A DNA stretch of 64,000 nt from Nonomuraea ceibae (GCF_019396325.1 NZ_JAHKRO010000013.1:62001-126000), one strand, 5' to 3'. Positions 1-8,136 are shown, numbered from the stretch's first letter. Notes: a model not told the origin generated them from the letters alone. Numbers and translations are program-made.

Positions 1-391
1 GCACCAGCCGCCCAGCCAGCCCCGCCCCGATGGACCAGAAGCCGCCGATCGTGACGCCGACGAGCACCCTGGACACCAGCATGATCTCGTACGAGGTCGC
101 CGCCGCGGCCAGCACGTCGGCCACGGCGAGCAGCGCCATGAGCGCGCACAGCATCGCGCGCCGGTCGAGCCGGGCGGTGGTCAGCGTGACGACAGGCGCG
201 GCGACCGCGGCGACGACGCCGGGCAGGGCCATCGTCAGCCCCGCGACGCCGTCGGAGACGCCGAAGTCGGCCCCGATGGCGCTCAGCAGCCCGATCGGCA
301 GGATCTCGCTGGTGACGATGGCGAAGATGCCCAGCATGATCGTGACGACCGCGAGCCGGCTGACCAGTGGGGTGCGGGTGATGGTTGACAC
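1..391 (-). CDS. MFS transporter, N-terminal part (runs off the left edge)
   Basis: The reverse strand is open from a GTG at 391 to the window edge. The translation starts MSTITRTPLVSRLAVVTIML and continues with alternating hydrophobic stretches and short charged loops. It contains a LDRRAM loop and a RVLVGVTIGGFWSIGAG segment, which resemble the first TM helices, the loop 2-3 signature and TM4-5 of a major facilitator drug or sugar efflux permease (AraJ/CynX-like). Substrate cannot be inferred. About 130 residues are visible and the rest lies outside the window. No convincing ribosome binding site precedes the GTG and the frame stays open upstream, so the start is tentative. Confidence 0.75.
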   Translation of the reverse strand, partial: MSTITRTPLVSRLAVVTIMLGIFAIVTSEILPIGLLSAIGADFGVSDGVAGLTMALPGVVAAVAAPVVTLTTARLDRRAMLCALMALLAVADVLAAAATSYEIMLVSRVLVGVTIGGFWSIGAGLAGRLV

Positions 392-402
392 GGCGTACAG
401 CC

Positions 403-522
403 AAACAGGCGAGAACCCCTGCGTACCGGCGCCTTTCGGACGCGACCAGTCGTCAGACGGTCTCCATCAAGGGACTGGAGGAGGTCAAACGCACCTTCGA
501 CGGAGCTGACGACGACGCATAA
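403..522 (+). pseudogene. Possible 3' remnant of an unidentified gene
   Basis: A short + frame ends in a TAA at 520-522 with a natural-looking acidic C-terminus (KGLEEVKRTFDGADDDA). It is followed at once by a strong hairpin at 541-567. No start or complete domain is present and it lies head-to-head against the MFS start. It may be the tail of a truncated DNA-binding protein. Chance coding cannot be excluded. Confidence 0.25.
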
Positions 523-540
523 CCTCTGAACAGGTTCGGA

Positions 541-567
541 GGCGCCCGGCGAGAACCGCCGGGCGCC
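541..567. terminator. Bidirectional hairpin terminator
   Basis: A perfect 10-bp inverted repeat (GGCGCCCGGC and GCCGGGCGCC) surrounds a 7-base loop. It abuts the stop codon of the hydrolase at 568 on the minus strand and follows the + strand remnant ending at 522. It could end transcription from both sides. No long U-tract is present, as is common in high-GC actinobacteria. Confidence 0.6.
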
Positions 568-1518
568 TCACCCGTTCAGGCCGGCCTGCTTCTCCAGCCA
601 TTCCAGAATCGCCCGGGTCGTTTCTTCCGGCTTCTCTTGCTGGATCCAATGGCCGCAGTCCAGGTTGACCACTTCCACGTCGGGCACGAACTCCGCCAGC
701 TTGTCGGATTTCGGGACCACATCCCGGTCGCCGTAGATCATGAGGGCGGGCTGCCGGATGATCGGCTCCACGTCCGCCAGCAGGTGCCAGTTACGATCAG
801 CATTCCGGTACCAGTTGATCCCGCCCGTGAACCCTGACGTCTCGAAGGCGGAGACGAACACGGCCAGCTCCCTCTCACTCATCAAGGGCTCACCACGTGG
901 CGTTTCCTCTCGTGCGAGATTGATCAACGCCATGCCCGGCTGCGGCTCCCTGGGAGGCTCGTTCTTGCGGTACATGTTGCGGAGGAACCGGTGGACATTC
1001 TCGTCGAACACGGCGTCCGCGACGCCGGGATGCCGATTGAAGTGGACGTAGTAGAAGTCGCTGCCGAGCGCGTCCTCGATGAACTCGACCCAGGGCTTCT
1101 CTCCACGGTCGAGGTAGGGCACGCTCAGGTTGATCACCTTGCTCACCCGGTCCGGATGCAACAAGGTCAGCCCCCAGACGACGATCGCCCCCCAGTCATG
1201 GCCGACGAAAGTCGCGTCTTCGTATCCGTAGTGATCGAGCAGTGCGACCAGGTCACCCGACAGGTGCTCGATGTCATAGTCCGTTACTTCGGCCGGGCGG
1301 GACGAGTTGCCGTAACCGCGCTGGTTCGGAACGATGACGTGGTAGCCCGCTGCGACAAGGGCGGGCATCTGATAGCGCCAGGAAAAGGCGTGCTCCGGCC
1401 AGCCGTGGCAGAGCACGATGGGCTTTCCCGCGTTCTGCTGTCCCGCTTCGAAGACTTCGAGCTGTACGTCGTTGACGGAAACCATGATGGGTTCGGGGAA
1501 ATCGGCAGGGTCGAACAT
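568..1518 (-). CDS. Alpha/beta hydrolase, epoxide hydrolase-like
   Basis: This 316-residue alpha/beta-fold hydrolase is probably a soluble epoxide hydrolase. The oxyanion motif HGWPE is at residues 38-42, the nucleophile elbow GHDWGA puts Asp108 in the nucleophile position, an acid (GDRD, about 264-266) follows, and the catalytic His is in CGHW at 290. Asp rather than Ser as nucleophile and cap-domain Tyr residues near 157 and 237 favour epoxide hydrolase (or haloalkane dehalogenase) over an esterase. It is transcribed divergently from a WYL regulator with a perfect palindrome between them, so it is likely that regulator's target. The physiological epoxide is unknown. Confidence 0.85.
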   Translation of the reverse strand: MFDPADFPEPIMVSVNDVQLEVFEAGQQNAGKPIVLCHGWPEHAFSWRYQMPALVAAGYHVIVPNQRGYGNSSRPAEVTDYDIEHLSGDLVALLDHYGYEDATFVGHDWGAIVVWGLTLLHPDRVSKVINLSVPYLDRGEKPWVEFIEDALGSDFYYVHFNRHPGVADAVFDENVHRFLRNMYRKNEPPREPQPGMALINLAREETPRGEPLMSERELAVFVSAFETSGFTGGINWYRNADRNWHLLADVEPIIRQPALMIYGDRDVVPKSDKLAEFVPDVEVVNLDCGHWIQQEKPEETTRAILEWLEKQAGLNG

Positions 1519-1597
1519 TTCTTTTCCTCTCGTCTCTTCGAGTGATCAGACGTCGTAGTGGGACTCTCGGTGAGGCCACGTCCCCATCTTGCGAGCG

Positions 1598-1622
1598 AAA
1601 CCGGTCACCTCATGACCGGTTT
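1598..1622. promoter_or_regulatory. Palindromic operator between hydrolase and WYL regulator
   Basis: A perfect inverted repeat, AAACCGGTCA, a 5-base spacer CCTCA, then TGACCGGTTT, lies in the 124-bp divergent intergenic region and ends 21 bp before the regulator start. Position and symmetry fit an operator for the adjacent WYL-family regulator controlling itself and the hydrolase. The regulator-site match is inferred. Confidence 0.7.
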
Positions 1623-1642
1623 CCTGTGAAAGTGTCGTCGGC

Positions 1643-2620
1643 GTGCGAACTGACCGGCTGGTGGCCATCCTCCTCTTGCTGCAACGACGCGAGCAGGTGA
1701 CGGCGGCAGAGGTCGCCCGAGAGTTGGAGGTCTCCGAACGCACCGCCCGCCGCGACCTCGACGCCCTGGCCATGGCCGGGGTACCCGTTTACTCCACGCA
1801 GGGCCGAGGCGGCGGCTGGCGTCTCGTGGGCGGCGCCCGTACCGACCTGTCCGGGTTGACCGAGAGTGAGGCCCGCGCCCTGTTCCTGGTCGCCGGGCCG
1901 GCCGCCGCGACGACGCCGGCCGTGAAAGCGGCTCTGCGCAAGCTCGTCCGTGCCCTGCCGGAGCCGTTCCGGGTGCAGGCCGAGACGGCGGCGACCTCCT
2001 TGGCCAGGGACCCGGAACGATGGGGGTCGAGCCGGGTCGAGCACCCGCCGCCTCGCTTCCTCGACGAGCTCCAGGACGCGGTGATCCGCGGCGTCCAGGT
2101 GCGGCTCGGCTACGTCGACCGCGAAGGCGCCGAAACCGAGAGAACCGTCCACCCGCTGGGCATCGTCGCCAAAGGCCCGTCGTGGTACCTCGTCTGCGAC
2201 ACCGAGACCGGCCTGCGGAGCTTCCGGATCGACCGCGTTTCCTCCGCCGACCCGACCGGCGATCCCGTGCACCGGCCCCCGGGCTTCGACCTGGCCGAGA
2301 GCTGGCGCGCGATCGCCGACGAGATCGACCGCAGGCGAACGCCCCTGGAGACCCAGGCGGTATGCGCGCCCCAGGGGATAGGGCTGCTGCGGGCGCTGCT
2401 CGGCGGTCGGCTCCAGGTCGGAGGGCCCACGGTGGACGGCCGCATCGAGGTCGTGATCCGCGGCAACAACGAGTACGCGCTCGCCGTCGAGCTCGCCGGG
2501 CTGACCGAATGGCTCGAGGTGACCGGCCCTCCGGGCGTGCGGGACCACCTGGCCGCGATCGGCAACGCACTCGTCGAGCGATACGCCTGCTTGCCCCCCG
2601 GCCCTGTCGGTAGCGGCTGA
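1643..2620 (+). CDS. HTH/WYL-domain transcriptional regulator
   Basis: This is a 325-residue DNA-binding regulator. An N-terminal HTH_11/DeoR-like winged helix (residues 3-60; VSERTARRDLDAL is the recognition helix) is followed by a linker and a WYL domain with the WYL triplet at 181-183 inside KGPSWYLV and the usual LRSFRIDRV continuation. A WCX-like C-terminus completes it. The start is a GTG. WYL regulators commonly sense small ligands or nucleic acids and control a divergent gene, here the epoxide hydrolase-like enzyme. The palindrome at 1598-1622 is the obvious binding site. The ligand is not predictable. Confidence 0.9.
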   Translation: MRTDRLVAILLLLQRREQVTAAEVARELEVSERTARRDLDALAMAGVPVYSTQGRGGGWRLVGGARTDLSGLTESEARALFLVAGPAAATTPAVKAALRKLVRALPEPFRVQAETAATSLARDPERWGSSRVEHPPPRFLDELQDAVIRGVQVRLGYVDREGAETERTVHPLGIVAKGPSWYLVCDTETGLRSFRIDRVSSADPTGDPVHRPPGFDLAESWRAIADEIDRRRTPLETQAVCAPQGIGLLRALLGGRLQVGGPTVDGRIEVVIRGNNEYALAVELAGLTEWLEVTGPPGVRDHLAAIGNALVERYACLPPGPVGSG

Positions 2621-2632
2621 CAGCATGACGCC

Positions 2633-3196
2633 ATGACCCTGCGACCTCTCGACGTCTCGTGGCTCTGCGACCAATACGCCGGGGAGTGCTACAGCTTCAT
2701 CTACGTCCGTGCCGCGCCTGAACAGGTGATTGCCCGCCTCGGCGGCCAATGGGAGCACTTCACGCCCGGCCCCTTCCCCGGCGGCCCGGATGAATATCCA
2801 CGCCCGGGGGATCCTCTCGGCGTCACCGCCATCGGGGATTGGACGTTCATCTTCGACTCGTACTGGCTCGTCATCGACGAAGACCTGATCGCCGAGCTTT
2901 CCCGAGACACCCGCCTCGTCTCCCAGGCCGCACTCAGCCTGAAGGGCCTGGACTACTTTTACTGGTGCGAGGACGGCGAGATCAGGTTCTGCCACGGAGC
3001 CGATGTGAATGATCCGACCGGAACACCGGACGAGCTCGTGGAGACGATGGCCGAAATCGACCGGCTCTACCCGTCGTTTCCCGACCTCTACAAGGGGCCG
3101 GCTTTCCTTCTCGTCGAGCACCTGACCGGGATCAGGCTGACAGAGGAATTGTTGAAAGGTTCCACATTCCTGTGGGGCGCCATCCCCGGAACGTGA
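2633..3196 (+). CDS. DUF6461-like protein (copy 1)
   Basis: A 187-residue soluble protein of unknown function begins 12 bp after the WYL regulator. Recognisable family-like features are an early YAGECYSFIYVR segment, a GDWTFIFDSYW strand and the central YFYWCEDGEI motif. A C-terminal LLVEHLTGIRLT segment completes the pattern. All of these recur in the gene at 3846-4463, so the two are paralogues. I assign them to the DUF6461 type from memory of the pattern. In actinobacteria such proteins are often near regulators and toxin-like genes, but no activity is known to me. Confidence 0.75.
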   Translation: MTLRPLDVSWLCDQYAGECYSFIYVRAAPEQVIARLGGQWEHFTPGPFPGGPDEYPRPGDPLGVTAIGDWTFIFDSYWLVIDEDLIAELSRDTRLVSQAALSLKGLDYFYWCEDGEIRFCHGADVNDPTGTPDELVETMAEIDRLYPSFPDLYKGPAFLLVEHLTGIRLTEELLKGSTFLWGAIPGT

Positions 3197-3213
3197 CGCC
3201 GGACCCCGGCCGC

Positions 3214-3708
3214 CTAGCTCGCCGGGCGTGGAGCGATCTGGGAGATGCGCTGGTGGGACAAGCCCAGCGCGCTGCCCGCGTCTCGGGTGCTCCACCCTTT
3301 GCCGACCAGAAGACGAGCGGCCCGATAGACCGCATCCCGCTCGGCCAGCTCGGCCTGGACACGGGCGCTGCGAGCCGCGGATACGGTGGCCAGCGCGGCA
3401 GCGACCTCAGGGTCGCCGGGGACGAACTGAACGGCGACGGCGTCGGGCTTGTCCTCGCGGAGCTTGAGGACGCAGTCGACGACGTTCTCCTTGGTTTCCT
3501 TCCAGCTCGCACCCTGTACGTGGGCTGTCTGCCCACCGGGGAGGTCACGAACGGTGGCGGTCCAGTGTTTGCCGATGCGCGTGACAGTGGCCTGGTAGGT
3601 GATGGCTTCGGGCTCGTTCTCGCCGATGTTCTCCACGGGCCCGAATTCGTCGAGAATTTCATCGGAACGTGAGCGCATGACGTCAGCGTAGAGGGATATG
3701 CCATTCAT
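3214..3708 (-). CDS. HicB-like protein with C-terminal helix-turn-helix
   Basis: This is a 164-residue protein if started at the ATG at 3708 (MNGISLYADV); the frame is open to 3789. A HicB-like fold (TYQATVTRIGKHWTATVRDLPG, then a conserved VQGASWKETKENV helix) spans residues 30-80. After an alanine-rich linker, a C-terminal HTH reads GWSTRDAGSALGLSHQRISQ. This resembles the antitoxin half of HicAB-type modules, but no HicA-sized gene is adjacent on the same strand. It lies between the two DUF6461-like paralogues on the opposite strand. It may be a stand-alone regulator or an orphan antitoxin. Confidence 0.8.
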   Translation of the reverse strand: MNGISLYADVMRSRSDEILDEFGPVENIGENEPEAITYQATVTRIGKHWTATVRDLPGGQTAHVQGASWKETKENVVDCVLKLREDKPDAVAVQFVPGDPEVAAALATVSAARSARVQAELAERDAVYRAARLLVGKGWSTRDAGSALGLSHQRISQIAPRPAS

Positions 3709-3845
3709 GGCTAGTGGGCTAGACAGTGCTTGTCCAGTCACCTCGCCAGGGCTGATCAGTACGGCACGTTCACCCCGGCGCCCGAGCACTTAGCTTTGGC
3801 TCAGCCTCGGTCCCGGCCTTTGGCTGCGGCTGAGAGGATGCCGAC

Positions 3846-4463
3846 ATGATCCCGAATGCTGACGACTACCTCTGGTTCAACGACGACCGGTTCCCCGATC
3901 TGGCGGACTCGTACTGCTTCACCCTTGTCCGCGACATGAGCCCCGAGTTACTGATGACCCGTCTCGGCGCCCAGGCCGAAGCTTCCCCTCGTAAGACGCT
4001 CGATGAGCTGATCACTGCTTCCTACCCCGACCCTGGCACATTCGGCACCCGGGAAGGCAAGTATTTCGGAACCGTCTCCCTCGGGGATTGGCTGCTCATC
4101 GTCGAGGTGAACGGGCACCTAGGCGTGAGCAGGAAAACCATCCTGCCGTTGTCGGCTGATACGCGACTCGTTTCGCATTCTCGCAACGTCAACGCAGTCG
4201 GTTACTTCTACTGGGTGGAAGACGGGGAGATTCGCCTCTTCTTCGACCCGCTTTTCCCCTACTCTCGCCACGGCAGTTCCCCGGACGAACTCGTGGAGGT
4301 CATGCAACGAGTCGGCTTCGACCTTGCCGACGACGACAGCGTTTCCGATAACCACGACAAGGCGGCGTTCGCACTGGCCGAGCACGTCACCGGGGTCAAG
4401 CTGACGCCACAGTTGCTGGAGGAGTCCACCTACCTGTGCGGCCTGGCGCCTCGGCCCCGATGA
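3846..4463 (+). CDS. DUF6461-like protein (copy 2)
   Basis: This 205-residue paralogue of the protein at 2633-3196 shares DSYCFTLVRDMSPE with its counterpart. It also shares GDWLLIVEVNGH, YFYWVEDGEIRLFF and FALAEHVTGVKLT in the same order. It has an ATG start with a GAGGATG-type ribosome binding site just upstream. The second copy is longer in its middle section and diverged enough that the duplication is not recent. Function is unknown. Confidence 0.75.
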   Translation: MIPNADDYLWFNDDRFPDLADSYCFTLVRDMSPELLMTRLGAQAEASPRKTLDELITASYPDPGTFGTREGKYFGTVSLGDWLLIVEVNGHLGVSRKTILPLSADTRLVSHSRNVNAVGYFYWVEDGEIRLFFDPLFPYSRHGSSPDELVEVMQRVGFDLADDDSVSDNHDKAAFALAEHVTGVKLTPQLLEESTYLCGLAPRPR

Positions 4464-4500
4464 GCAAGCCACGACCGTTCGGGGCGCACCCCATCGCTCA

Positions 4501-5586
4501 TCAAGGATTTCCGGCGGGGAAGTCAGTGGCGAGAGCGCCGTAGACGAAGGTGTCCGTCCACTCGCCCTTGCTCCACCAGTCCTGCCGGAGGTGGGCTTCG
4601 CGCTGCATTCCGGCGCGCTGCGCGAGTCGTGCGGAGGCCTCGTTGCGAGCGTCCATCTGCGCTACGACCCGGTGCACCCGGTACTGCTCGAATGCCAGCC
4701 GGAGCACGGCTCGCACGGCCTCCGTCGCGAACCCTCGGCCACTGTGGGCGGGGTCCATCACCCAGCCGATTTCGGCGACTCGACGCTCCACGTCGGTCAG
4801 CCAGATCGCCACGTCGCCGACGACCGCGCCCTCATGCTCGATGATCATGGCAAGAGCGGAATTCCGGCTGTCGAGGCCCGTCCGCACCATCCGCTCGCTG
4901 ATACGGCGGGCAGCGTCCTCCTCCGACCACGGCTCTTCGAGAAGATAGCGAGCGACGTCGGGGCGACTGTAGGTGCGCCACAATGCGTGTACGTCGGCTT
5001 GCTGGTACAGCCTCAGCCGTAGCCGCTCCGTCTCCAGGGGAACCAGCGTGATCGGTTCGAGGTCGAGAGCGTAGTGCTGCGCGACGACCTCCTGGCCCGA
5101 AGGGGCGACACCACGGGTCTCTTCGCCTCGGCCGAAGCCGGACCGTTCGAGCACCCGCCGAGACGCCTCGTTCTCGGGAACGGTACGAGCTGCGAGCCTG
5201 GTGAATCCGCTGCGCCTGGCGAACTCGACCGCGAGATCCAGCGCCGCCGCGGCGACGCCCTTGCCCCGGTGATCCGGGTGCACCCAGAAGCCGACCTCGA
5301 CAGAGCCTTCCTCCACGCCGAACAGCACCAGACTCCCGGCGAAGGCGTCGTCGGCGGGGTCGGCGACGGTCAGCACCGCGAGGTCGCCGCGCTCCATCCC
5401 TTCGCGGATCGTCCCCTCGATCAACGCTTTCACGGACGCCTCGGTGTACTCGGGCTCCGGCAGATGCGCGTACTGACGCACTGCGGGGTCGGCTGTGCCC
5501 GCGGCATACGCGCCGGCGTCGGCGGGGCGCATAGCACGCAACACTGCACCCTTGTTGCGAAGCGGGAGAAGGCTGGCATCCAACAT
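4501..5586 (-). CDS. Tandem double GNAT (RimJ/RimL-type) acetyltransferase
   Basis: This 361-residue protein has two complete GNAT domains in tandem. Domain 1 (about 16-175) contains VEVGFWVHPDHRGKGVAAAAL and NEASRRVLERSGF. Domain 2 (about 180-355) contains AEIGWVMDPAHSGRGFATEAV and NEASARLAQRAGM. Each carries the Q/RxxGxG/A acetyl-CoA pyrophosphate loop and the RimJ/L-type asparagine signature. It probably N-acetylates a protein or small amine. It is divergent from a TetR-family gene that starts 38 bp away and may be controlled by it. Confidence 0.85.
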   Translation of the reverse strand: MLDASLLPLRNKGAVLRAMRPADAGAYAAGTADPAVRQYAHLPEPEYTEASVKALIEGTIREGMERGDLAVLTVADPADDAFAGSLVLFGVEEGSVEVGFWVHPDHRGKGVAAAALDLAVEFARRSGFTRLAARTVPENEASRRVLERSGFGRGEETRGVAPSGQEVVAQHYALDLEPITLVPLETERLRLRLYQQADVHALWRTYSRPDVARYLLEEPWSEEDAARRISERMVRTGLDSRNSALAMIIEHEGAVVGDVAIWLTDVERRVAEIGWVMDPAHSGRGFATEAVRAVLRLAFEQYRVHRVVAQMDARNEASARLAQRAGMQREAHLRQDWWSKGEWTDTFVYGALATDFPAGNP

Positions 5587-5623
5587 ACCGGGTAAACTAA
5601 CATAGTTCGGATAAAGTGGTCAT

Positions 5624-6223
5624 GTGAGTTATTGGGAGCGCCGCAAGCCTGTCCGCAGAGCGCGCGCCGTGGACGTGCGCGACGTCGCACGAACGGCCGT
5701 GGAGCTGCTGGACGAGGGCGGACTGCGAGCGCTCACCGTCCGCGCCGTCGCGTTCCGGCTGGAAGTGGCTCCTGCCAGCCTGTACTCCAGAGTCACGTCG
5801 GTCGACGACCTCTACGACCTCGCGCTCGATGACGCACTCGGGCGCGACACCGGCCTGCAGGAAGCCGTCGAGCAGGCCGGGCTTCACGCCTTGATGCTCG
5901 CCTACTACCGCCATCTCGTACGGCACCCCTGGGCGTGCCAGGTCATCGCCATGCGCGCCCCCAGGGGGCCGAACTACCTGCGCCTCTCCGAACGCATGTG
6001 CGTCCTGCTCGCCGAGCGCGGCGCGACCGACCCCCTCAGCGATGCGTATGCGCTGTCGAACTTCGTCATCGGCAGCGCGACAACGACCCCGACGGCAGGC
6101 CACGAGCGAGACGCCCCTGTCGACAGCGCAATCGCCCCGCTCTACGCATCACTGCACGCGGCCCACACAGTGGACACCGAAACCATCATCGAGGCGGGAC
6201 TCGACGCCCTCCTGCACCGATAA
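5624..6223 (+). CDS. TetR/AcrR-family transcriptional regulator
   Basis: This 199-residue regulator starts at a GTG; the overlapping ATG at 5622 is followed directly by TGA. The N-terminal TetR HTH covers residues 17-63 (RDVARTAVELLDEGGLRALT then VAPASLYSRVTSVDDLYDL). A helical C-terminal ligand domain follows, of the class with a YYRHLVRHPW helix. The spacer to the divergent double-GNAT gene contains AACT-AACAT-AGTT, a short dyad that could be its operator. The inducer is unknown. Confidence 0.85.
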   Translation: MSYWERRKPVRRARAVDVRDVARTAVELLDEGGLRALTVRAVAFRLEVAPASLYSRVTSVDDLYDLALDDALGRDTGLQEAVEQAGLHALMLAYYRHLVRHPWACQVIAMRAPRGPNYLRLSERMCVLLAERGATDPLSDAYALSNFVIGSATTTPTAGHERDAPVDSAIAPLYASLHAAHTVDTETIIEAGLDALLHR

Positions 6224-6545
6224 CCGCCGAGCCCAGCCGGCGCGGCTTGTAGGTGGCGCCAGGAAAGCTGGCGGTGAGTTCAAGTCGCCCGCCGATGGCC
6301 TCCACATAACGGGCCACCACGTCCACGGATGAGACTTCGCCACGCTCGATCTGCGAGACCCGCGCCTTCGTCACGCCCATCAGGGAAGCAACCTCGTTCT
6401 GTGTCAACGCAGCGCTCTTGCGGCGCTGGGCAAGCTGCCAAGCATCGATGAAATCGTCAACGATGCGCCGGGTCTCAGCAAGGGCCTCTTCTCCTCCGGC
6501 CTGCTCAACGTGCCCGGCGCGGTTCCACTTCTTGAACGTCGTCAT
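6186..6545 (-). CDS. XRE-family antitoxin-like protein (HigA type)
   Basis: This 119-residue protein has an HTH_3 domain at about 47-85 (LTQNEVASLMGVTKARVSQIERG followed by VVARYVEAIGGRLEL). That is the typical antitoxin of a HigBA/RelE-type pair. A strong ribosome binding site (GGGAGGAG) is 8 bases before the ATG. The toxin gene expected immediately upstream is damaged (see 6551-6779), so the antitoxin may persist as an orphan repressor. Its 3' end overlaps the convergent TetR gene by 38 bases. Confidence 0.85.
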   Translation of the reverse strand: MTTFKKWNRAGHVEQAGGEEALAETRRIVDDFIDAWQLAQRRKSAALTQNEVASLMGVTKARVSQIERGEVSSVDVVARYVEAIGGRLELTASFPGATYKPRRLGSAVIGAGGRRVPPR

Positions 6546-6550
6546 TGGCG

Positions 6551-6779
6551 CTACTCCTCCCTTTCTGCGCGCTCTTTCAAAAAATTCGTACAGCCGCTCC
6601 GCGTGCGGTATGGCTTCCTCATGCCAGCGGTTAGGTTCGGCAGGGCTCGCCTTGATCTTGTCTGCGGCAACGAGAACGATGGCATCTCGTCCAGGGTCGA
6701 AGACGAACAGCAGTCGAAGTGCGCTACGTCCGGAGGACCGGAGGCACAGTGTGACTGGTTCACCTTGCCCACGAGTGGC
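6551..6779 (-). pseudogene. HigB/RelE-like toxin, truncated and frameshifted
   Basis: Reading the minus strand from 6779, one frame gives GEPVTLCLRSSGRSALRLLF, then VFDPGRDAIVLVAADK, then RWHEEAIPHAERLYEF. This is the C-terminal half of a phage-Gp49/HigB-type RNase toxin. At a run of six T (minus strand, about 6584) the family-like tail LKERAEREE* continues in another frame, so a single-base indel in the homopolymer is implied. Without it the toxin frame reads straight through into the XRE gene. The N-terminal half is missing: a TAG sits at 6780-6782 and no start codon follows. The opposite strand there carries an integrase remnant. Confidence 0.7.
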
Positions 6780-6810
6780 CTACCCGGCGCCGAACGCCTT
6801 TGACGTTGGT

Positions 6811-6954
6811 CGGCTTCGCGCTACCCGCAAGACCTGTACGTCTTGGCTCGTCGCCCTGGACATCCGCCCGCGCGTGGCCATGCAGATCCTTCGCCACGCA
6901 CAGATCCCCACGCATACAGCGAAGTCTCATCCACGGAGACGCGCCGAGCGCTGA
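6811..6954 (+). pseudogene. Tyrosine recombinase (integrase) C-terminal remnant
   Basis: The + frame ending at 6954 reads RKTCTSWLVALDIRPRVAMQ followed by ILRHAQI. This resembles the box II segment of phage-type tyrosine integrases (RHTCASLL...V.PRV.M.ILRHSQI). The RHT histidine and the catalytic Tyr-containing end are not preserved, and nothing integrase-like precedes it. It replaces the missing 5' half of the toxin gene on the other strand, marking a recombination junction near 6780-6810. Confidence 0.55.
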
Positions 6955-7403
6955 CGGCTTCTCCCGCCGCGTGACGACGGTGCCGTTTGCGACTCGTAGC
7001 CGGTCCACCGCAAGAGGAGGACGAGTGCGCCCGCAAGGGTCGTGATCACGCCGGAGAACAGGGCGACGACGGCTACGACGAACTCCCCGTCCGGATCACC
7101 GATCCCGGAAGGTCGTCCTTCGACCCAGTTCATCGCCGCCCACGCCTGCGTTGCGACGACCAGGCCGAACAGCGTCGTGATCGAACCCAGGGCGTAGCCA
7201 GGTGTACGCGTCCACGACCGCGTGGCGGTCAGCACGACGCCCACCAGCAGCGCGACCGGAACGGTTACGACCTGTCCGGCGTCCAGCGCCATCAAGGCGG
7301 CGAGTCGGGCGTGCTCGAAGTTCTCGCCGCGCTGAAGCCATATGAGCGGCAGCACTGCGACACCGCTGAGAAGGCCGATCGCCAGCAACCGAAGCATCGC
7401 CAC
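6927..7403 (-). CDS. Hypothetical membrane protein, four predicted TM helices
   Basis: This 158-residue protein has about four hydrophobic spans: LLAIGLLSGVAVLPLIWL, VTVPVALLVGVVLTA, LGSITTLFGLVVATQAW and VVAVVALFSGVITTLAGALVL. A basic C-terminal tail follows. It starts at a GTG, with an in-frame ATG two codons later. I do not recognise a family. Its last codons overlap the integrase remnant on the opposite strand. Confidence 0.55.
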   Translation of the reverse strand: MAMLRLLAIGLLSGVAVLPLIWLQRGENFEHARLAALMALDAGQVVTVPVALLVGVVLTATRSWTRTPGYALGSITTLFGLVVATQAWAAMNWVEGRPSGIGDPDGEFVVAVVALFSGVITTLAGALVLLLRWTGYESQTAPSSRGGRSRQRSARLRG

Positions 7404-7483
7404 GTACAGAATGATCGTTCACCGGTTCGTCGCTGTGCCACCCCGGCTGAGCGTCAGCTGAAAAGGCCGCTTCCCGATCATGG

Positions 7484-8136
7484 GTGACCAGCGAAGACGC
7501 AGCTCACAGCCTTGATCTCATGCCCCGAGGCTCTCCGCTGTTTCCTCCTGATCCTCGCCTCATCGGGCACGCGACGGGCACGGCCACAGCCGGCGGTCCC
7601 CGTTCCGGCAGCCTTCCGTCCCTGATCGACTTCAGTACGCTCCGGCTGTGGAAGTCCGCCCCCGTGCTCGTGAAGGTCATCGCCGGTCTGGCGATAACGG
7701 CGCTCCTGCTGGGCGGGCTCGCGTACATGGGACTGACGAGGCTCACCGGTTCAGGGTGCACTTCCGAAGAGGCGAATTTGATCCGGGTGCTGGCGGCACA
7801 GAAGATACTCACCGCTCATCCGGAACGGGCCGTCTCCAGGGACGGCTACACCGGATGTTTCCGAGACGATACGTTCCTCACGCGGGCAGATTCTATGAAT
7901 CCTCCGGCATTCAGGGGGAGTACACCTCTTTCTACGACACGGCGGCTAAGGCCGACGGATGGCGGCCAGTCGTCATCGAAGATCCCGCAACGGACACCTG
8001 CTATACCAAGAAGATCAAAGGAGCCACAGCCTTCCTCTCGGTCGGAAGGCACCGCGTGGACGGCGTCGAAGGGTACGGCATCGACATCTCCGCCTCCTAT
8101 GGTGACGTCCCGGAAGACGGCGGACTCCTGTGCTGA
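7484..8136 (+). pseudogene. Frameshifted membrane-anchored protein of unknown function
   Basis: Two + frames together make one plausible protein. The frame from GTG 7484 gives a TM anchor (VLVKVIAGLAITALLLGGLA) and then CTSEEANLIRVLAAQKIL followed by GCFRDDTFLT. At about 7880-7890 the sense continues in the next frame as GRFYESSGIQGEYTSFYDTA through GYGIDISASYGDV and stops at 8136. Adding one base after the ACG codon restores a continuous frame. Either the gene is inactivated or there is a sequencing error. The product would be a single-pass protein with a roughly 110-residue extracytoplasmic domain. Family unknown. Confidence 0.6.
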
